From NCBI GenBank assembly GCA_035236585.1, contig CP141131.1:19443103-19507102 (forward strand): a stretch of 64,000 bases of DNA. The letters run 5' to 3'. Source of the DNA: Warburgia ugandensis. Taxonomy: Eukaryota > Streptophyta > Magnoliopsida > Canellales > Canellaceae. Below, in pieces: positions 47,301 to 58,730 of the stretch (position 1 is the stretch's first letter; the number at the start of each line of letters is the position of its first letter). The notes beneath the pieces were generated by a model. It was not told where the DNA came from. It ran no database searches and was given only the letters and a program-made list of their open reading frames with translations. The position numbers were made by a program, and so were the translations under genes.

Positions 47301-50300
47301 GTGGAAAAGTAATCATGTGCAAGCACAGGGATGCTGCACCAAAGTTTGATTCAGTCAGGTTTGGTATAATCAAATGAATCTTTTGTAGTGGCAATAGTAA
47401 TTTAACAGCTTTCTTTGACATAGCTTCTTAGTAATCAAATAAATCTCTTGTACTGGCAATAGTCATTTAACAGCTTTCTTTGACATAACTTCTTAAAATC
47501 CAGCATATACCAACCTGACTTCCAGTGTCCATGCAGCTCAGATGAGAGTTTGAGGTTGTATTCCAAAAACGAATGCATCGGTCTGCAGTACCACCACCAG
47601 AAGCAAGAAGACCATGCATATGTGGGGACCATGCAATAGCTTTCACAGCTGCTGTGTGCTCACAGTACTTGAGAACAGGTTGTGTGGAATGCTGATTCCA
47701 TATAAACAGCTGCACAAGGACAAGCGAAAAGGGTAAGACCCTTCACCAGTGAAAAATGAGAATGAATAAATCAAATACCAAATGATATAGTTGATGTGAC
47801 TACAGTACCAAACAGAGGAAGATAAACCAACTTACTCGATTATCATTTCCACCAGACGCTAGTTCACGATTGTCATAAGACCACTTCAGTCCACAAACCT
47901 AAATCTCCACACGAACTGACTGTCAATGATAAAATAATGGTGAAAGCTAACGAAGCAAAAAGAAGTAGAATTGAGCCAATATTTATTAGAAATGATAGTT
48001 AATCCATAATAAGGACAATATTAGGACATCAGAAGTGTACAAGGATGCATCCAAGTTAGCATAATCAGAAGAGATGCATTTAAAACAAAAATCTAATCAC
48101 GCAAAGATAGTCTTAGACATCTGAAGAATGGAGTTCCAGTGACCGCACACCTCTGACTTGTGCCCTGTGAGCTTGCTAACAGAATCATCCTCGGCACGAA
48201 TATCTCGTTGAAGAATTGTCTTGTCCCGACTACCAGAAGACAGTATAGATGAACTCCATGCTAATGCTCCCACTCGCATACGATGTCCTTCCATAGTCCT
48301 CACTCTTCTACAGCGAGATGCATCCCAAATCTAACAGATTAAAGTCAATCATCAAATAACAAAAATTAGCACAGTGCACATACTCAAATCCTCTGATGAA
48401 GCTTAAACATCTGGCACAATCATAAGCTGCAAGAAAAAGTTCAAGGGTTTATAAGCAGAAAGGGTAAAAACTAGCTTTCTTGTTATCTTATGGATAATTC
48501 TGAGGCTTTATGTGCACAAGGCTAAAAATAGGATTCTTGTTATCTCATGGATATTTTCCATTTCTATTATAATTTTCTTTAAATTGTCAAATCCCTTGTA
48601 ATTGGCAGTTATCAGGTCTAGATTGCTAGTGTTAGATTTCAACGGGTTCGGGGTTGGGAAGTTTACCTGTTATTACATTTCATGAAGATTAAAGTTGAAG
48701 AGTTCATTTATGTTAGGATTGCCTCTCCGTGAAAGAACTGAAACCTGGATCTCCTTTCCCTATTTCTTTCTTCTTTTTCCATTTCCTCGATCTCCATCCT
48801 CAAAACTAGATCTCATTTTTTTTATTCTGCTCCATCTTCATTACTTTCTTAAAGTTTTAAAACTTTCAAACCTTGGACTTCTTCTTTCATCTTCTTCTTC
48901 TACATCTGTTTAATTCTTGATAGAGCTAAACCAAAACCCAAAACCCTAATCCTGTTCACCCGAATCCAAAGACTTTCAACGCAATCCACCAAGACCCCAG
49001 TCCTCTCTATTCACAATTTCTCAACCTCTCATTTCAAGCTTAAAATATTTCCATCTTTAAAGGAAATAGAAAAATGAAACGTCAAATCCCTTGAAATCCA
49101 CCTTGAGCCAACTCTTCCTTGAGAACCCATCTCACCAATCTTGCCTACTTAATAAAACGCTTTCTGGTCATAAAGACAATAAATATACAAAATGATCTGA
49201 ACTCCTGAATATCATAAGTGCACCCCTCATTTTGTTACTATGTGACATTGCACGAGTTGAGATGGTAACAGTCCACATCAGCCAGTTAACTTCTGCACAT
49301 GTCAATTCAATTTATCTTCTTATTGATATCTTTCAAAAAACTTTCCCTCAATAGAATCTAACTACATACTTATGTCCCTTTTCCATTGGAAACAAAAACT
49401 AAATGGTGCTTCTTGTTCTTTCCAGCTTCCATGGCATTAAAGCATCACTTGCCATGGAGAACAGAAAGGTCCGAAACCAGAACCCAAATGAAGTGGTGGG
49501 GAGTATGAAATCAAAGAAGGTCATTAGGAAAGAGAAATTGAAAGTATGGAAGCCACTTATGTGCTAGGCTCTGCAAAATAGATTGGATCCTAAGGAAATG
49601 AAGTTGATGGGAAGAGAAAGAAGACAAGGCGGGAGATACATTATGGCACTGGCCTTATATGACCAAATCATTGCTCTTCATCCCGACAGAGCAGTTAAGA
49701 GCTACAAGAGTTTTACACCTTACAGGTCTGTGACTGCTACTTAGTAAGTGCAAAAGGCCACCAACATTGAGCCTTCTTACTTCAACATAAGTTATGGGTT
49801 GGGTAGTCACCATCTCACTAGATATGAAGATTAAAAATTTAAAGTAAGTCAAAGATGGAAAAAGATTCAAATTTCTCCAACTTCTTCCTCCTTACTTTTA
49901 ATAGGTAACTGGTAGAAGGCATTGCTCTATTCTTGGCTTGGTACGTGAACTTTGGCTCTGATAATAGCAAAGATAACCAGTCCCATAACTTCTCGTTTTC
50001 TTCTCTGTTTTCAGTTTTCCTGTCCCATCATTAGTCTTCTTTTTTGCTTAGGTGTGATATTCAGCATTAGTTTGATGATAGGTTTGGGAAAAAGACCAGT
50101 TGGTTGGGGCAATGGCAGAAGGAGGTACTTAACAGTTGCATCTGGGAGAGGGTCTTGGTACAAGTGGAACTAGTTCTTGTGCAGAAGCTGTTGGATCTAC
50201 ACTATAACATAGAAATATTCGTCATTTTCTTTTCTGTTCATCTTTTCCTTTTCAATCTTAATGATGAGATTAACCAATTGATCTAGCTAGCACCTCCCAA

Positions 50301-52728
50301 GGATAGAATGTAGCAGGATGATAACAGAGTTATGCAACTATAGTAATATAGCTAACACCTCACCAGTGGTAGAATTTAACAAGATGATAACAGAGTTGAG
50401 TGATTACCGTATATAAGGATTAATGAATGCGGTTATCAGTCTAGTAAGCATATTATTCATCCACTAACTTCTTCCTCTTTTCGTTGATCTTTTGAGTCAG
50501 TCACCTAAATACACTACTTCTCTGTGAGTTTTTTCCTTTTCATTGCTTTCCTCCATCTTCCTCTTTTTCATTTTCCTATTCTTCTCTCAAGGCCTCTCTT
50601 AACTTCTCCTTTTACATCCCATCTTCCTTTGTTTCTGGATTTGCCAGTACCATGTTGACAATTGATGATTACTACCTTCTAAAAGTGAAGTCATCCACTC
50701 GCCTGTGTTCAGGGACTTTGGATCATCTCCAAGGGATCCATATTTCAGAAAGGCTTGATGTCACATCCGAAAGACTTGAGATAGGCAAATGGCAATGACA
50801 TCCAGCATATGGTGTTTGGCTAGCTATGGATCATATAAGTCGTTGCAGCGAACTCCACACTATCTCTTGTGCTAGCATTCCATGGTTCATTTTGGAAGAT
50901 TCTCATGCTCAAATTTGACATAGGAGTTTATAGTTGTAATATGAGACACAGACTTCTCGGAAAGGATCTATTTGCAACCATTAAGATTTCCTAAAGAGAA
51001 AAAGTAGCTCTCGGTTGGGGTCCTGGAGGATCATGATCAAGTTGATTGCATGTCTTCAATACCTCTATGCTGACCAGATCTGAGTTCCCATCATTTGTCA
51101 AGCTTTAGGTGCATCTTCAAAAATAAAACTTTTCATGCTTCCATGAAAGGATCTCAAAATGCTCAAGTCTATTCTTGTGTCTCTCAGAACACAATTTAAA
51201 AATTTTATTCTTCAGTTACCTCAATACTGTTAGGGCAAAGGCCTTAGCCGAGGTCACAGGTAAGTGTAGGGCTGTGGCAAACCCCAAAACCAGTCAACAA
51301 GAGCTTGCTTCTTTCCTGGCTACTTGATTAAGGCTTAGGACTTCTTCATTTTCTATAAATGTGTGGTATAACAAAAGATGATTATTTTGAGAGTTGAAAA
51401 TTTTCACAAAAATAAACCTCAGCTCCTAAGGAGTTTGTCTACAAAAACCTTCCACCAAAGAATCTGACCCTCTTTGCATTGATTCCATGGTTGATATGAA
51501 TAAAATTGTTCTTTTCAAGCACCAAACCAATAGAAGTTAGCATGTCTGCAGTTTCCACATTTCCTATGAGTTCTAGAGATGTCTCACCTGGATTTTGCCA
51601 AGATTAGTTCCAACAGCCAAGTGTGTGCCACGCTGGGCCCAACCAACTGAACAAACACTGTCATCCAGTCCTAAGTCACACAACTTGGTCACCTGCATTA
51701 TTATAAATAAACGAGGTAATCAACAATAGCAAGTTCATATCTATGTCAAAATACATACAACAATGACTACAAATTTAAATACAAAGAAATAAGTTTCCAT
51801 TAATACCAACAACACAGAGGAAAAGAAGACGCAATTATGTAACAGCAATCCCGCAACTGAATTGGAAAATGACAAGCAAGCTACTTGCTATCATTCGGAA
51901 GGCATCAGAAAAGCAATATTTTTTGAGACAACAATCCCTCACCTTGCTACTACAAGCATTCCAGAGATAAACACAATTACCCAAACCAACAGCCAACACA
52001 TTATGCGAAGACCAATCAACAAGATTCAGATAAAAATCATCCTGCAATGCAGGTGCGTCCAGAACCTGTAACAACCAGAACAACAAGGACAACATAAAAA
52101 ATAAAAATAAAATAAAACCCATGACAAATTGAAACCAAAACAGAAAACGCACCTTGTAAGGAGACCTAGGAACCTTCCTCGGGGTTTTTGGAGGACTATG
52201 AATGACCCCAGGCAATGCACCATCAAACCCCACAGGAGGGAGAGAGTAACTCGAACGACGGATCTCAGTCTTGTATCTGAAAATATTCCTACTGGGTGTG
52301 CTACAGGAAGAAGAAGGAGAACTTCTACCATCATATCCTGGCCAAATCCCAGCAGATTTATCCGGAGTTATAGGTGAAACAACCCCGGAATCAGGCCCAA
52401 ATAATACCGTCTTCAAAAGGGTATTATAAACTCCAGAACCATCTTCCCGGCCTTCTGTAGAAGGAGTATTCGAAGAAGGGGAAATGTCGAAGAGTGCGAA
52501 GTTAGAGCTGGATCTGCTGGGGATGAAACGGTCACTGTAAATTGTTCTGGAAGAGGGTGAAGGATAAGAAGACGCGCTAACTGCGCGATCTAGCAAAGAA
52601 CTTTCGAGAGAGAGAACGTTCCTAGACATTGATGGTGAGAGATTCAGTTGGGAAGAAGAAGAAGAAGATGGGGCCCTGCGAGAATCCATTTGATTATTCT
52701 CCATGGAAGGCGTAGATGGACCATCCAT
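38319..52728 (-). CDS. FZR: FIZZY-RELATED / CCS52A-type APC/C activator (Cdh1 homologue)
   Basis: Ten exons, minus strand: 52728-52153, 52065-51943, 51692-51588, 48330-48151, 47898-47836, 47709-47515, 39125-39024, 38933-38871, 38722-38654, 38372-38319; 1530 nt, 509 codons, all GT-AG. The ATG has G at +4. The protein has a Ser-rich N-terminus, the C-box DRFIPSR (residues 66-72) that docks on the APC/C, a seven-bladed WD40 propeller from about residue 193, and a C-terminal Ile-Arg tail (GRTQIR). DRFIPSR and the propeller blocks ([55 protein letters not shown]) match plant FZR1/FZR2 (CCS52A) rather than CDC20. These proteins recruit D-box and KEN substrates to the ubiquitin ligase at mitotic exit and in G1, and drive endoreduplication. 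The N-terminus is about 25 residues longer than my memory of Arabidopsis FZR2. Intron 6 (39126-47514) carries a LINE; a solo LTR ends 272 bp upstream. No lesion is visible. Confidence 0.95.
39126..40592. other. FZR intron 6, 3' part: no gene seen
   Basis: Intronic DNA between the LINE and exon 7. The open frame at 39338-39781 has no family resemblance. Confidence 0.6.
40795..43766 (-). pseudogene. LINE endonuclease-reverse transcriptase ORF, lightly damaged
   Basis: Starts at ATG 43766. Endonuclease motifs: [28 protein letters not shown] and [13 protein letters not shown] motifs: [46 protein letters not shown] (catalytic Asp pair intact) and [10 protein letters not shown], then the C-terminal [11 protein letters not shown]. 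Breaks: a TAG at 43116-43118 in the endonuclease, a one-base loss in an A run near 42883-42887 that shifts the frame, and a TAG at 40795-40797 that removes about the last 45 residues (other copies have GAG or GAT there). A further TAA follows in that tail. The RT half (42816-40798, 673 codons) is open throughout. Few lesions suggest a recent insertion, but this copy is not autonomous. Confidence 0.9.
43785..44150 (-). repeat. Tandem monomers in the LINE 5' untranslated region
   Basis: A unit of about 140 bp is repeated about two and a half times (starts near 43826, 43958 and 44097, plus strand). It contains ATCATCTTCAACTTCCCCCT, TGCCGGCTGGCTACCTGA-ACAAGGGT and an AACTAATATACAAATGCATA stretch. 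Each unit also holds an inverted pair (AGCTGAAGATGAT against ATCATCTTCAGCT) able to form a hairpin. Confidence 0.85.
44172..47514. other. FZR intron 6, 5' part: no gene seen
   Basis: Intronic DNA upstream (in the gene's sense) of the LINE. Apart from the 81-bp tandem repeat, no coding segment or repeat family is recognised. Parts of 44.3-46.0 kb could be an old, heavily decayed transposon, but I cannot show it. Confidence 0.5.
44728..44970 (+). repeat. Tandem repeat, about 81-bp unit, three copies
   Basis: Copies begin GGTATCCC-AGCATTTCTAA at 44758, 44838 and 44919 (the last is partial), each with GTGGTTTGAGGATCAAAG-TCTTCCAGA, GAATTTGAGTGAGCTAAG and TTGAAAATTGAA. A partial leading copy begins at 44728. 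Confidence 0.8.
48331..51587. other. FZR intron 3 (3257 bp): no gene seen
   Basis: Bounded by donor GTGAGAC at 51587 and acceptor CTGTTAG at 48331. It has no recognisable transposon with intact ends and no RNA gene. Confidence 0.6.
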
Positions 52729-53000
52729 GAGAACTGCAGAAGCTTTTGTAGCTGAATCCTCTTCTTCTTCCTTATGCTGTCTTCTGCTCTGATTCTTCTT
52801 CCTTCCTGTTAACAGACTAAATGAATTATGACCGTTTCTTTATTGGTTTTTTTTGCAAAAATGTCATTATATTTTGATAATTTAAAAAGAAATCCAACAT
52901 CTTTTATAATTTGCATTTTTGCTATTAAGTTTGGCAAAACTGCCATTCTACTAGGCTTTTAATTTTTTTTTAAAATTTCATCTTTACCCTTCTCTATTCT

Positions 53001-54468
53001 TGTAATGACTCAAATTTTGGAGACATTTTGTATAAAAACCAACCATGATATTGGCTCGTTGCTAACAATATTGTAACTTGGTCTACTTTGGGGATGAATA
53101 TATGTTTCTTACATGTTTAATGGTCTTATTAGGTGGTGGGATGTTTGCTCCTAATTCACATAGGAATCTTAGGACTTTGTGAAGAAAAATTAGTACCATT
53201 AGATTCTACTCAAAAAATGGAATCCAACGCCTCAAAGAACACCAAAAACAGAGTTCGTATAAAGAAGTTACGGGCATTTAAAAATTAAGGGCATTTCTGT
53301 CATTTATGTTTAAAAACGAAAAAGGCCAAAATGTAGGGGGCCATTTTGATAACGGCACCCATTGTCTTCTTCCTTCTACCGATTTCTCCAGAAACTCCCC
53401 TCTCCTGAATTTTCTGGAAACACCAGCATTGCCTCTGCAAGCCCCCCTTCTCCTCCAGGTATTTCCGGGTTCAAATCTCCGGCAAGATGGGTTTGGAGCA
53501 AGAAATCCAGGCGTAAGACCCACTCCATCTTGAGGTCCCAGGTACGCTTCTCTTCCCCTCTTTTCCCTTCTCATTTCCCCTTCATTTTCCTTCATTTTCC
53601 AGCCAAATCTGGCGTCTCCTGGCCGAAGAACCCATTGGAAGATGGGTTCGTTACAGAACCCTAGACCTATGACTAGGGTGCCGTTCTAGGCTGCCCAGAC
53701 CGTTCCCTCCTTTCCGCCTCCTTCCTAGCCCAGATCCTCATCGGATCTGGGAATTTTTCGACCGAAAATCACTGGCCCTCAGGGAGGAAAACCAGACGGG
53801 TGAAAACTCGTCAAGAGAGAGAGAGAGAGCGCCTCCTAGGAGCACACAAGCGTCCTAGGGGCGCACGAACGTCCCAGGGTGCACGGTGCATTCCAGGGCG
53901 CTCGGCTTGACTTGCACCTGTGCCAAGCTCCCTGGGGGCTGTCCTTGCGCACGCGTCGCATGCGAACAGATTTCTTGGCTCGACCAGGACTCATGGGATG
54001 TCCTAGGAGCCAAAGCACGCAGTAGCTACACCTAAGATGCGTCCGCGCAACGCTGTCCAGAATGCACACCCTGGCACACCATTCGGACGTGCGCACATGA
54101 CCCAACTTGGTTACGGTGCACCAGGGCGCATGCGTGCCGTGGCGCGCAAGACCCTAGTCATTACATTTGGGTCGTTCGTTAAGGCGCGACCTTTTAAAAT
54201 CCAAATTTGGAGCCTATACAATAAAATAGCATAGAATAACGCCTAGATCTTATGTTTGAACATTACCCAGGACCTTACCAAGATATTCTCGGACTCGAAG
54301 TGAAGAGAGGCCCGAGCTATGTAACAACGCATGAGGTAGGTCGTCTGATCCTACTATGTTTTCAAAATACATTCCAAACTTTCATAGTTACATGCTTTTA
54401 TTACTATATTGAGCATGTGTTTTAAACCATGATGTTCTCATACAAGTATGTGGGACCTGCTTTCATGA

Positions 54469-54502
<34 letters not shown>

Positions 54503-55960
54503 AAAACTCTTGCATTGAATGAAGAATGCTGTTGAGAAGTAATGTTTTTATACATGTCTTCATGTTTTATGGTTTTAAACACGATACTAGTATAAAGTGA
54601 TTTTTTATGCATTGCTCACATGTCTCTTGAAAAAAAATGCATAAATTGCCTAATTTACAAAGATTGAGATTGGATCATTTGGATACCTGCATATCCTCGA
54701 GGGTTGCCAAAAGATATTGGAGTGCCCAAAAGACGCTGGTTAGGCAGTTATGAGGGCCAGGCAGTGTGAGGTACCCAAAAAGGACATTGAAAATGATTGC
54801 ATAAATTGCATGATTTACTATGAATGAGTGCATAAATTGAATGATTTGCGATGATTGAGCTTTGGCTTTATCTATAGATGCTTTTGGGTTATTGAGCCTG
54901 ATGGGCACTATGTTAAGTAGGTAGATCGCCGAATGAGGCAACCTGCGTAGGGATAGTGGGTAGATCGCCGAATGAGGCAACCTACATAGGGAATAAAACC
55001 CTGAGTTCTAAGTGGGTAGATCTCCGAAGGAGGCAGCCTGCGGTAGGAATAAAACCTTGAGTTCCAAGTAGGTAGATCGCCGAAAGAGGCAACCTTCGGT
55101 AGGAACAAAACCTTGAGTCCCAAGTGGGCAGATCGTTGAAAGAGGCAGCCTGCGGAGGAGCATAGTGACCCTATGATTTCAGTTGTACTAATATGCATAT
55201 AACATTAAGATGGTCGTAAACAAGTACTCGTGACCAGTTGACTTAAGACCCGGTCCATGTTACTTTGTGATGCTAACATTTGCCTCATATGAAGACTATT
55301 TTAAGTATTTCTTGATCGTTTTATACGATGCATTGATTTGACATAGTGAATCTATTGATTTTGACGTTCTGAAACTAGACATACTGTTAGTGTTACACAC
55401 TGAAGTTTGATAAAGAATTTCAATAGATGACATAACTTACATTTTATTCATACAAATGCACACCTATCACAAATTTAGCATTCCCGATGTCTTTCATGCA
55501 ACCATTTTGAACTCAGTATGATGCATTGCTGTGTTTTCAAAAAAGGGTAGTGTCAGGTTACCTACTGAGTATGATAAATACTCAACCCAATCCATTATTT
55601 TTCAGATCAAACAAAGTACAAATAGAAGGAGGATCAGGAGGTGTTAGAATCAAAGTCAAGTAAGCAAAGGTAAGACTTAATTAGTAATTTCTTTTGGTAG
55701 CTACTGTAATCTTGATTGTAAGTACTTGTTATAGCTGTGGCTGTGACTAACAATCCTGGGAGTAATTACTTATTTGGATTTGGTTTATAAATTGCCATGG
55801 CACTATGCATTGAGCGTTGATTTTGACACTCGGGCTCTTTATACAATGTTTTTGAAAAGAAGAAATTTTTCCTGCATTCTTCTGCATAAATTGTTTTAAA
55901 ACTAGAGATCGATCTCGCTGTGTTTTTATAAAATTGCATCCAAAAACCCGGGTCATCACA
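53001..55960 (+). mobile_element. Solo LTR 2, same family as solo LTR 1 (2960 bp)
   Basis: Starts TGTAATGACTC, ends GGGTCATCACA, with a perfect ATTCT duplication at 52996-53000 and 55961-55965. It shares with solo LTR 1 the GGAATCCAACGCCTCAAAGAA block (53219), GGTAGGTCGTCTGAT (54335), GAGTATGATAAATACTCAAC (55567) and the CGATCTCGCTGT end (55909). It is about 970 bp longer: extra GC-rich sequence at about 53550-54240, an (AT)n run at 54471-54499 and a 56-bp tandem array. It begins 272 bp upstream of the FZR start codon. Confidence 0.87.
54920..55165 (+). repeat. 56-bp tandem array inside solo LTR 2, five copies
   Basis: Copies begin GGTAGATCGCCGAA-GAGGCA at 54920, 54959, 55015, 55071 and 55127. 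The first spacing is 39 bp, the next three are exactly 56 bp, with AATAAAACCYTGAGTYCYAAGT between. It is absent from solo LTR 1. Confidence 0.88.
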
Positions 55961-55965
55961 ATTCT

Positions 55966-56439
55966 CCCCTCCCCATCCCCATGCAGCAGCCCTCTTTTTC
56001 GATTGTATCCCCACTAGCTAATGCGTATATTAATATTAGCTAAAGAAGATTGTAGGCCATGCATTATCATACTTTTTAGAGTTGAGTATCAAAATATTTC
56101 TCATTTATTTATTTATCTGTTTTTTGAATGGTGGGTATGTACACTAGCATACTCCTTTAGGAGTCTTGAACTCTTAACCTTCACAATTGAGACTCACTCT
56201 TGTGCCACTATGCCATATTGATGAGCCTTAGTATTATTTATTTATTTTATATCTTTAATTATATTTGCTTAGTATATGATATTTTCATGATTATAGCCAG
56301 AGTACAGTATAAGTGCTAATAAAAAAGAGATCAAGGAAGATACACGTTTCAAGAAGAGAGGAAGGAGTGTATATGTCCCTTTTTTTTATTCACGGTCTTG
56401 CACAAATCTAAGTGATTTATCACATTTAGAAATCAATGC
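55966..56439. other. No gene seen
   Basis: AT-rich spacer; nothing recognised. Confidence 0.5.
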
Positions 56440-56650
56440 ATTCGGACAATCCTGGCTTCATGTCTTAGACCTTTGAAAAACTTTTAAAAAATAGATGGTC
56501 ATGATTTTTTACCTAAACAAACATAGGCTAAAAATATCTGATGCGCATGAAATTTGATTTCTAGCCTATCCAATCCATTCCTATTATGATGAGTATGTTA
56601 GATCTAACAAAAATAATTTCACCATGCATGAAAATAGGGTGTGTACTTCT
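56440..56650 (+). repeat. Dispersed repeat A, copy 2
   Basis: Plus-strand counterpart of 28353-28560 (shared blocks given there), ending GGGTGTGTAC at about 56647. An (AT)n run follows at 56688-56710. Confidence 0.6.
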
Positions 56651-56710
56651 TCCTCTCCTATTGAGAGTGTACACTTGCTGTAACTTAATATATATATATA
56701 TATATATATA

Positions 56711-57409
56711 AAAGCATTCATCTTAATAGTACTATATTTAGATAGGTTACATAATCGTCAAGCGGGAGGCTACCCTTGACTCACCTCTCTCTATAAAAAA
56801 CCCCTCCCAGAGGAGAGCAGAAGCTCCAGGATGAGTATGTCCTAGATTCTTGGATTCATTCATTTCCCTTATTTAGTTTCCCTAGAAACATTATCTTTCT
56901 CTTTTCCTCTTAAGAAGCAAATAATTGCAAAGCAAATCAATAAAAAAAAAACCCCTAAATCTAATCCTGTCCAAAGGGAAAAGGGGCAACTTGAACCCAC
57001 TGCCAAGGGTTTTTCAAGGGAGATGATTTGGAAGTTATTAGGTATTTACACGAGAAAATGATTTGGGAACGTGAAAGGTTTTGATAACACTATTATAAGA
57101 GTCCTCACATTTGGATGATCTAATTCAATTGTCATGTTTGGCTTGCCTTATATAGGCTACACACCAAATTCATGATCATTGGGTGATTTTAGCTATTTTG
57201 ATTTGGTTTTATTAATCACGATCATTAAGCTTTTTAGTTGAAAAAAACAAATAGTTAGAAGCATCATATGAGTATAATTTTTTTTAGCTAGCCTAAATAG
57301 GTCAAGCCAAACAAGATGAATATGTTTTATTGTCCAAATATGACCCTGTTTTATTTGTGTGTTCAAATGGGTTGGATTTTCAAGTGCTACTCAAACTAAA
57401 AGAAAATTT
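56711..57409. other. No gene seen
   Basis: AT-rich. Fragments such as TTATATAGGCTAC and ATGATC-TTGGGTGATTTTAGC recall the 231-bp array family, but the match is too weak to delimit. Confidence 0.4.
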
Positions 57410-57862
57410 CTATTGGAATGTCATAAGGCCAGGCATGCTCTATGGATCAAAGTGTTGGCAGTTAAGGAATATCATGTTCATAGAATGAGTGTTACAGAAA
57501 TGAGGATGTTGAGATGAATGAATGGCAAGACAAGAAAGGATAGAATTAGGAATGAAATTATTAGAGGAAACTTAAGGGTAGGGTAGCTCTAATAAGTAAC
57601 AAGATGAGAGAGATCAGACTTAGATGGTTTGGACATGTTCCAAAGAGACAAAGAATAGTACCGATTAGGAGTGATGCAATGCAAGTAGAAGGTTTTAAAA
57701 GAGTAAGGGGAAAGCCCAAAAGAATGTGGATGGAAGTGGTGAGAAAATATTTAAAAACTTTTGGACTAAATGAAGCCATGATTCTTAATAGAAAGGAATG
57801 AAGGAATAAGATTCATGTGGCCTACCCTTAATTGGGATAAGGTCTTAATGATGATGAAATAG
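57410..57862 (+). mobile_element. RTE LINE 3'-end fragment (5'-truncated)
   Basis: Matches the last 450 bp of the LINE: the [17 protein letters not shown] region, a [18 protein letters not shown] region and [12 protein letters not shown] are readable in broken frames. It ends AATTGGGATAAGGTCTTAATGATGATGAAAT. Flanks share an imperfect 25-bp duplication starting GTTGG-TTTTCAAGTG (57371-57395 and 57863-57887). Confidence 0.85.
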
Positions 57863-57937
57863 GTTGGTTTTTCAAGTGTCGTCCAAATGTGGGCCTTGTC
57901 TTATTTGTATGTTCAAATGCATTGGTTTTCCAAGTCT

Positions 57938-57938
<1 letters not shown>

Positions 57939-57999
<61 letters not shown>
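57939..57999 (+). repeat. (AG)n microsatellite, 61 bp, perfect
   Basis: An uninterrupted AG dinucleotide run. The low-complexity ORFs (Leu-Ser repeats) on the other strand are artefacts of it. Confidence 0.97.
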
Positions 58000-58001
<2 letters not shown>

Positions 58002-58730
58002 CCATGACATGCCTCTTTCTTATTACTAAGCAAGCTCTCGAGAGGGCTTAGTTGATGTTCACTAGCCCTAAAATCAAAGGGATGCAATGTAAAATCCATG
58101 ATTAATAAGGCAATCATTTAGAAGCCCTTATTTTTTAGTCCCACTTTCTATATTGTGGAGACTCTTTTCACTTTAAATATGATTGTCGTTTATTAGGCTT
58201 ACCTAATATGTGGACTTTCTTCCGTCAACTTTCTGGCTGTGTATTCATGGTTCAGTTTTATCCAGGCCATAGGGCCTTTGGTCCTTTTTAGGTCCTTAGG
58301 TTGGATCTAAACTAATTGATGAAGTCTTTTGCTGTAGACTTTATTCTATTTTACTGTTTCATTTATTAATTCTTTGGTTTTGCTGTTTATTATTTTACCA
58401 TTGTTATGTCATTAGAGAGGCTTATTATAGATCCCATTTTCAGATAATTGAATAAACAAGAAATTCTAGGAAAGGGTTTTCTTCTCCATTTACAATATCT
58501 CTTATGAGAAATCCAAATGCTCATCTTTGTGTGTGTGTTTCACTTTGCAGCATTTCATATTCTTTCTTTGGGCATTTCAAGCTCCTATCTTGTCTAGCTT
58601 TCATTGATCTGAACTCAGTGAAGAAGACAGACCACTGTATTCGGTAGGCGAAGCCTATTTCACCTAGTGCACATTGTGGGCAATGATTTCATCTTAAGGA
58701 GAGTGACATTTGTGGAGCTAATTCCTTTTT
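58000..58730. other. No gene seen
   Basis: No coding segment recognised; T-rich on the plus strand. Confidence 0.4.

Noticed and set aside
57939..57999. Leu-Ser repeat protein
   Set aside because: Translation of an (AG)n microsatellite.
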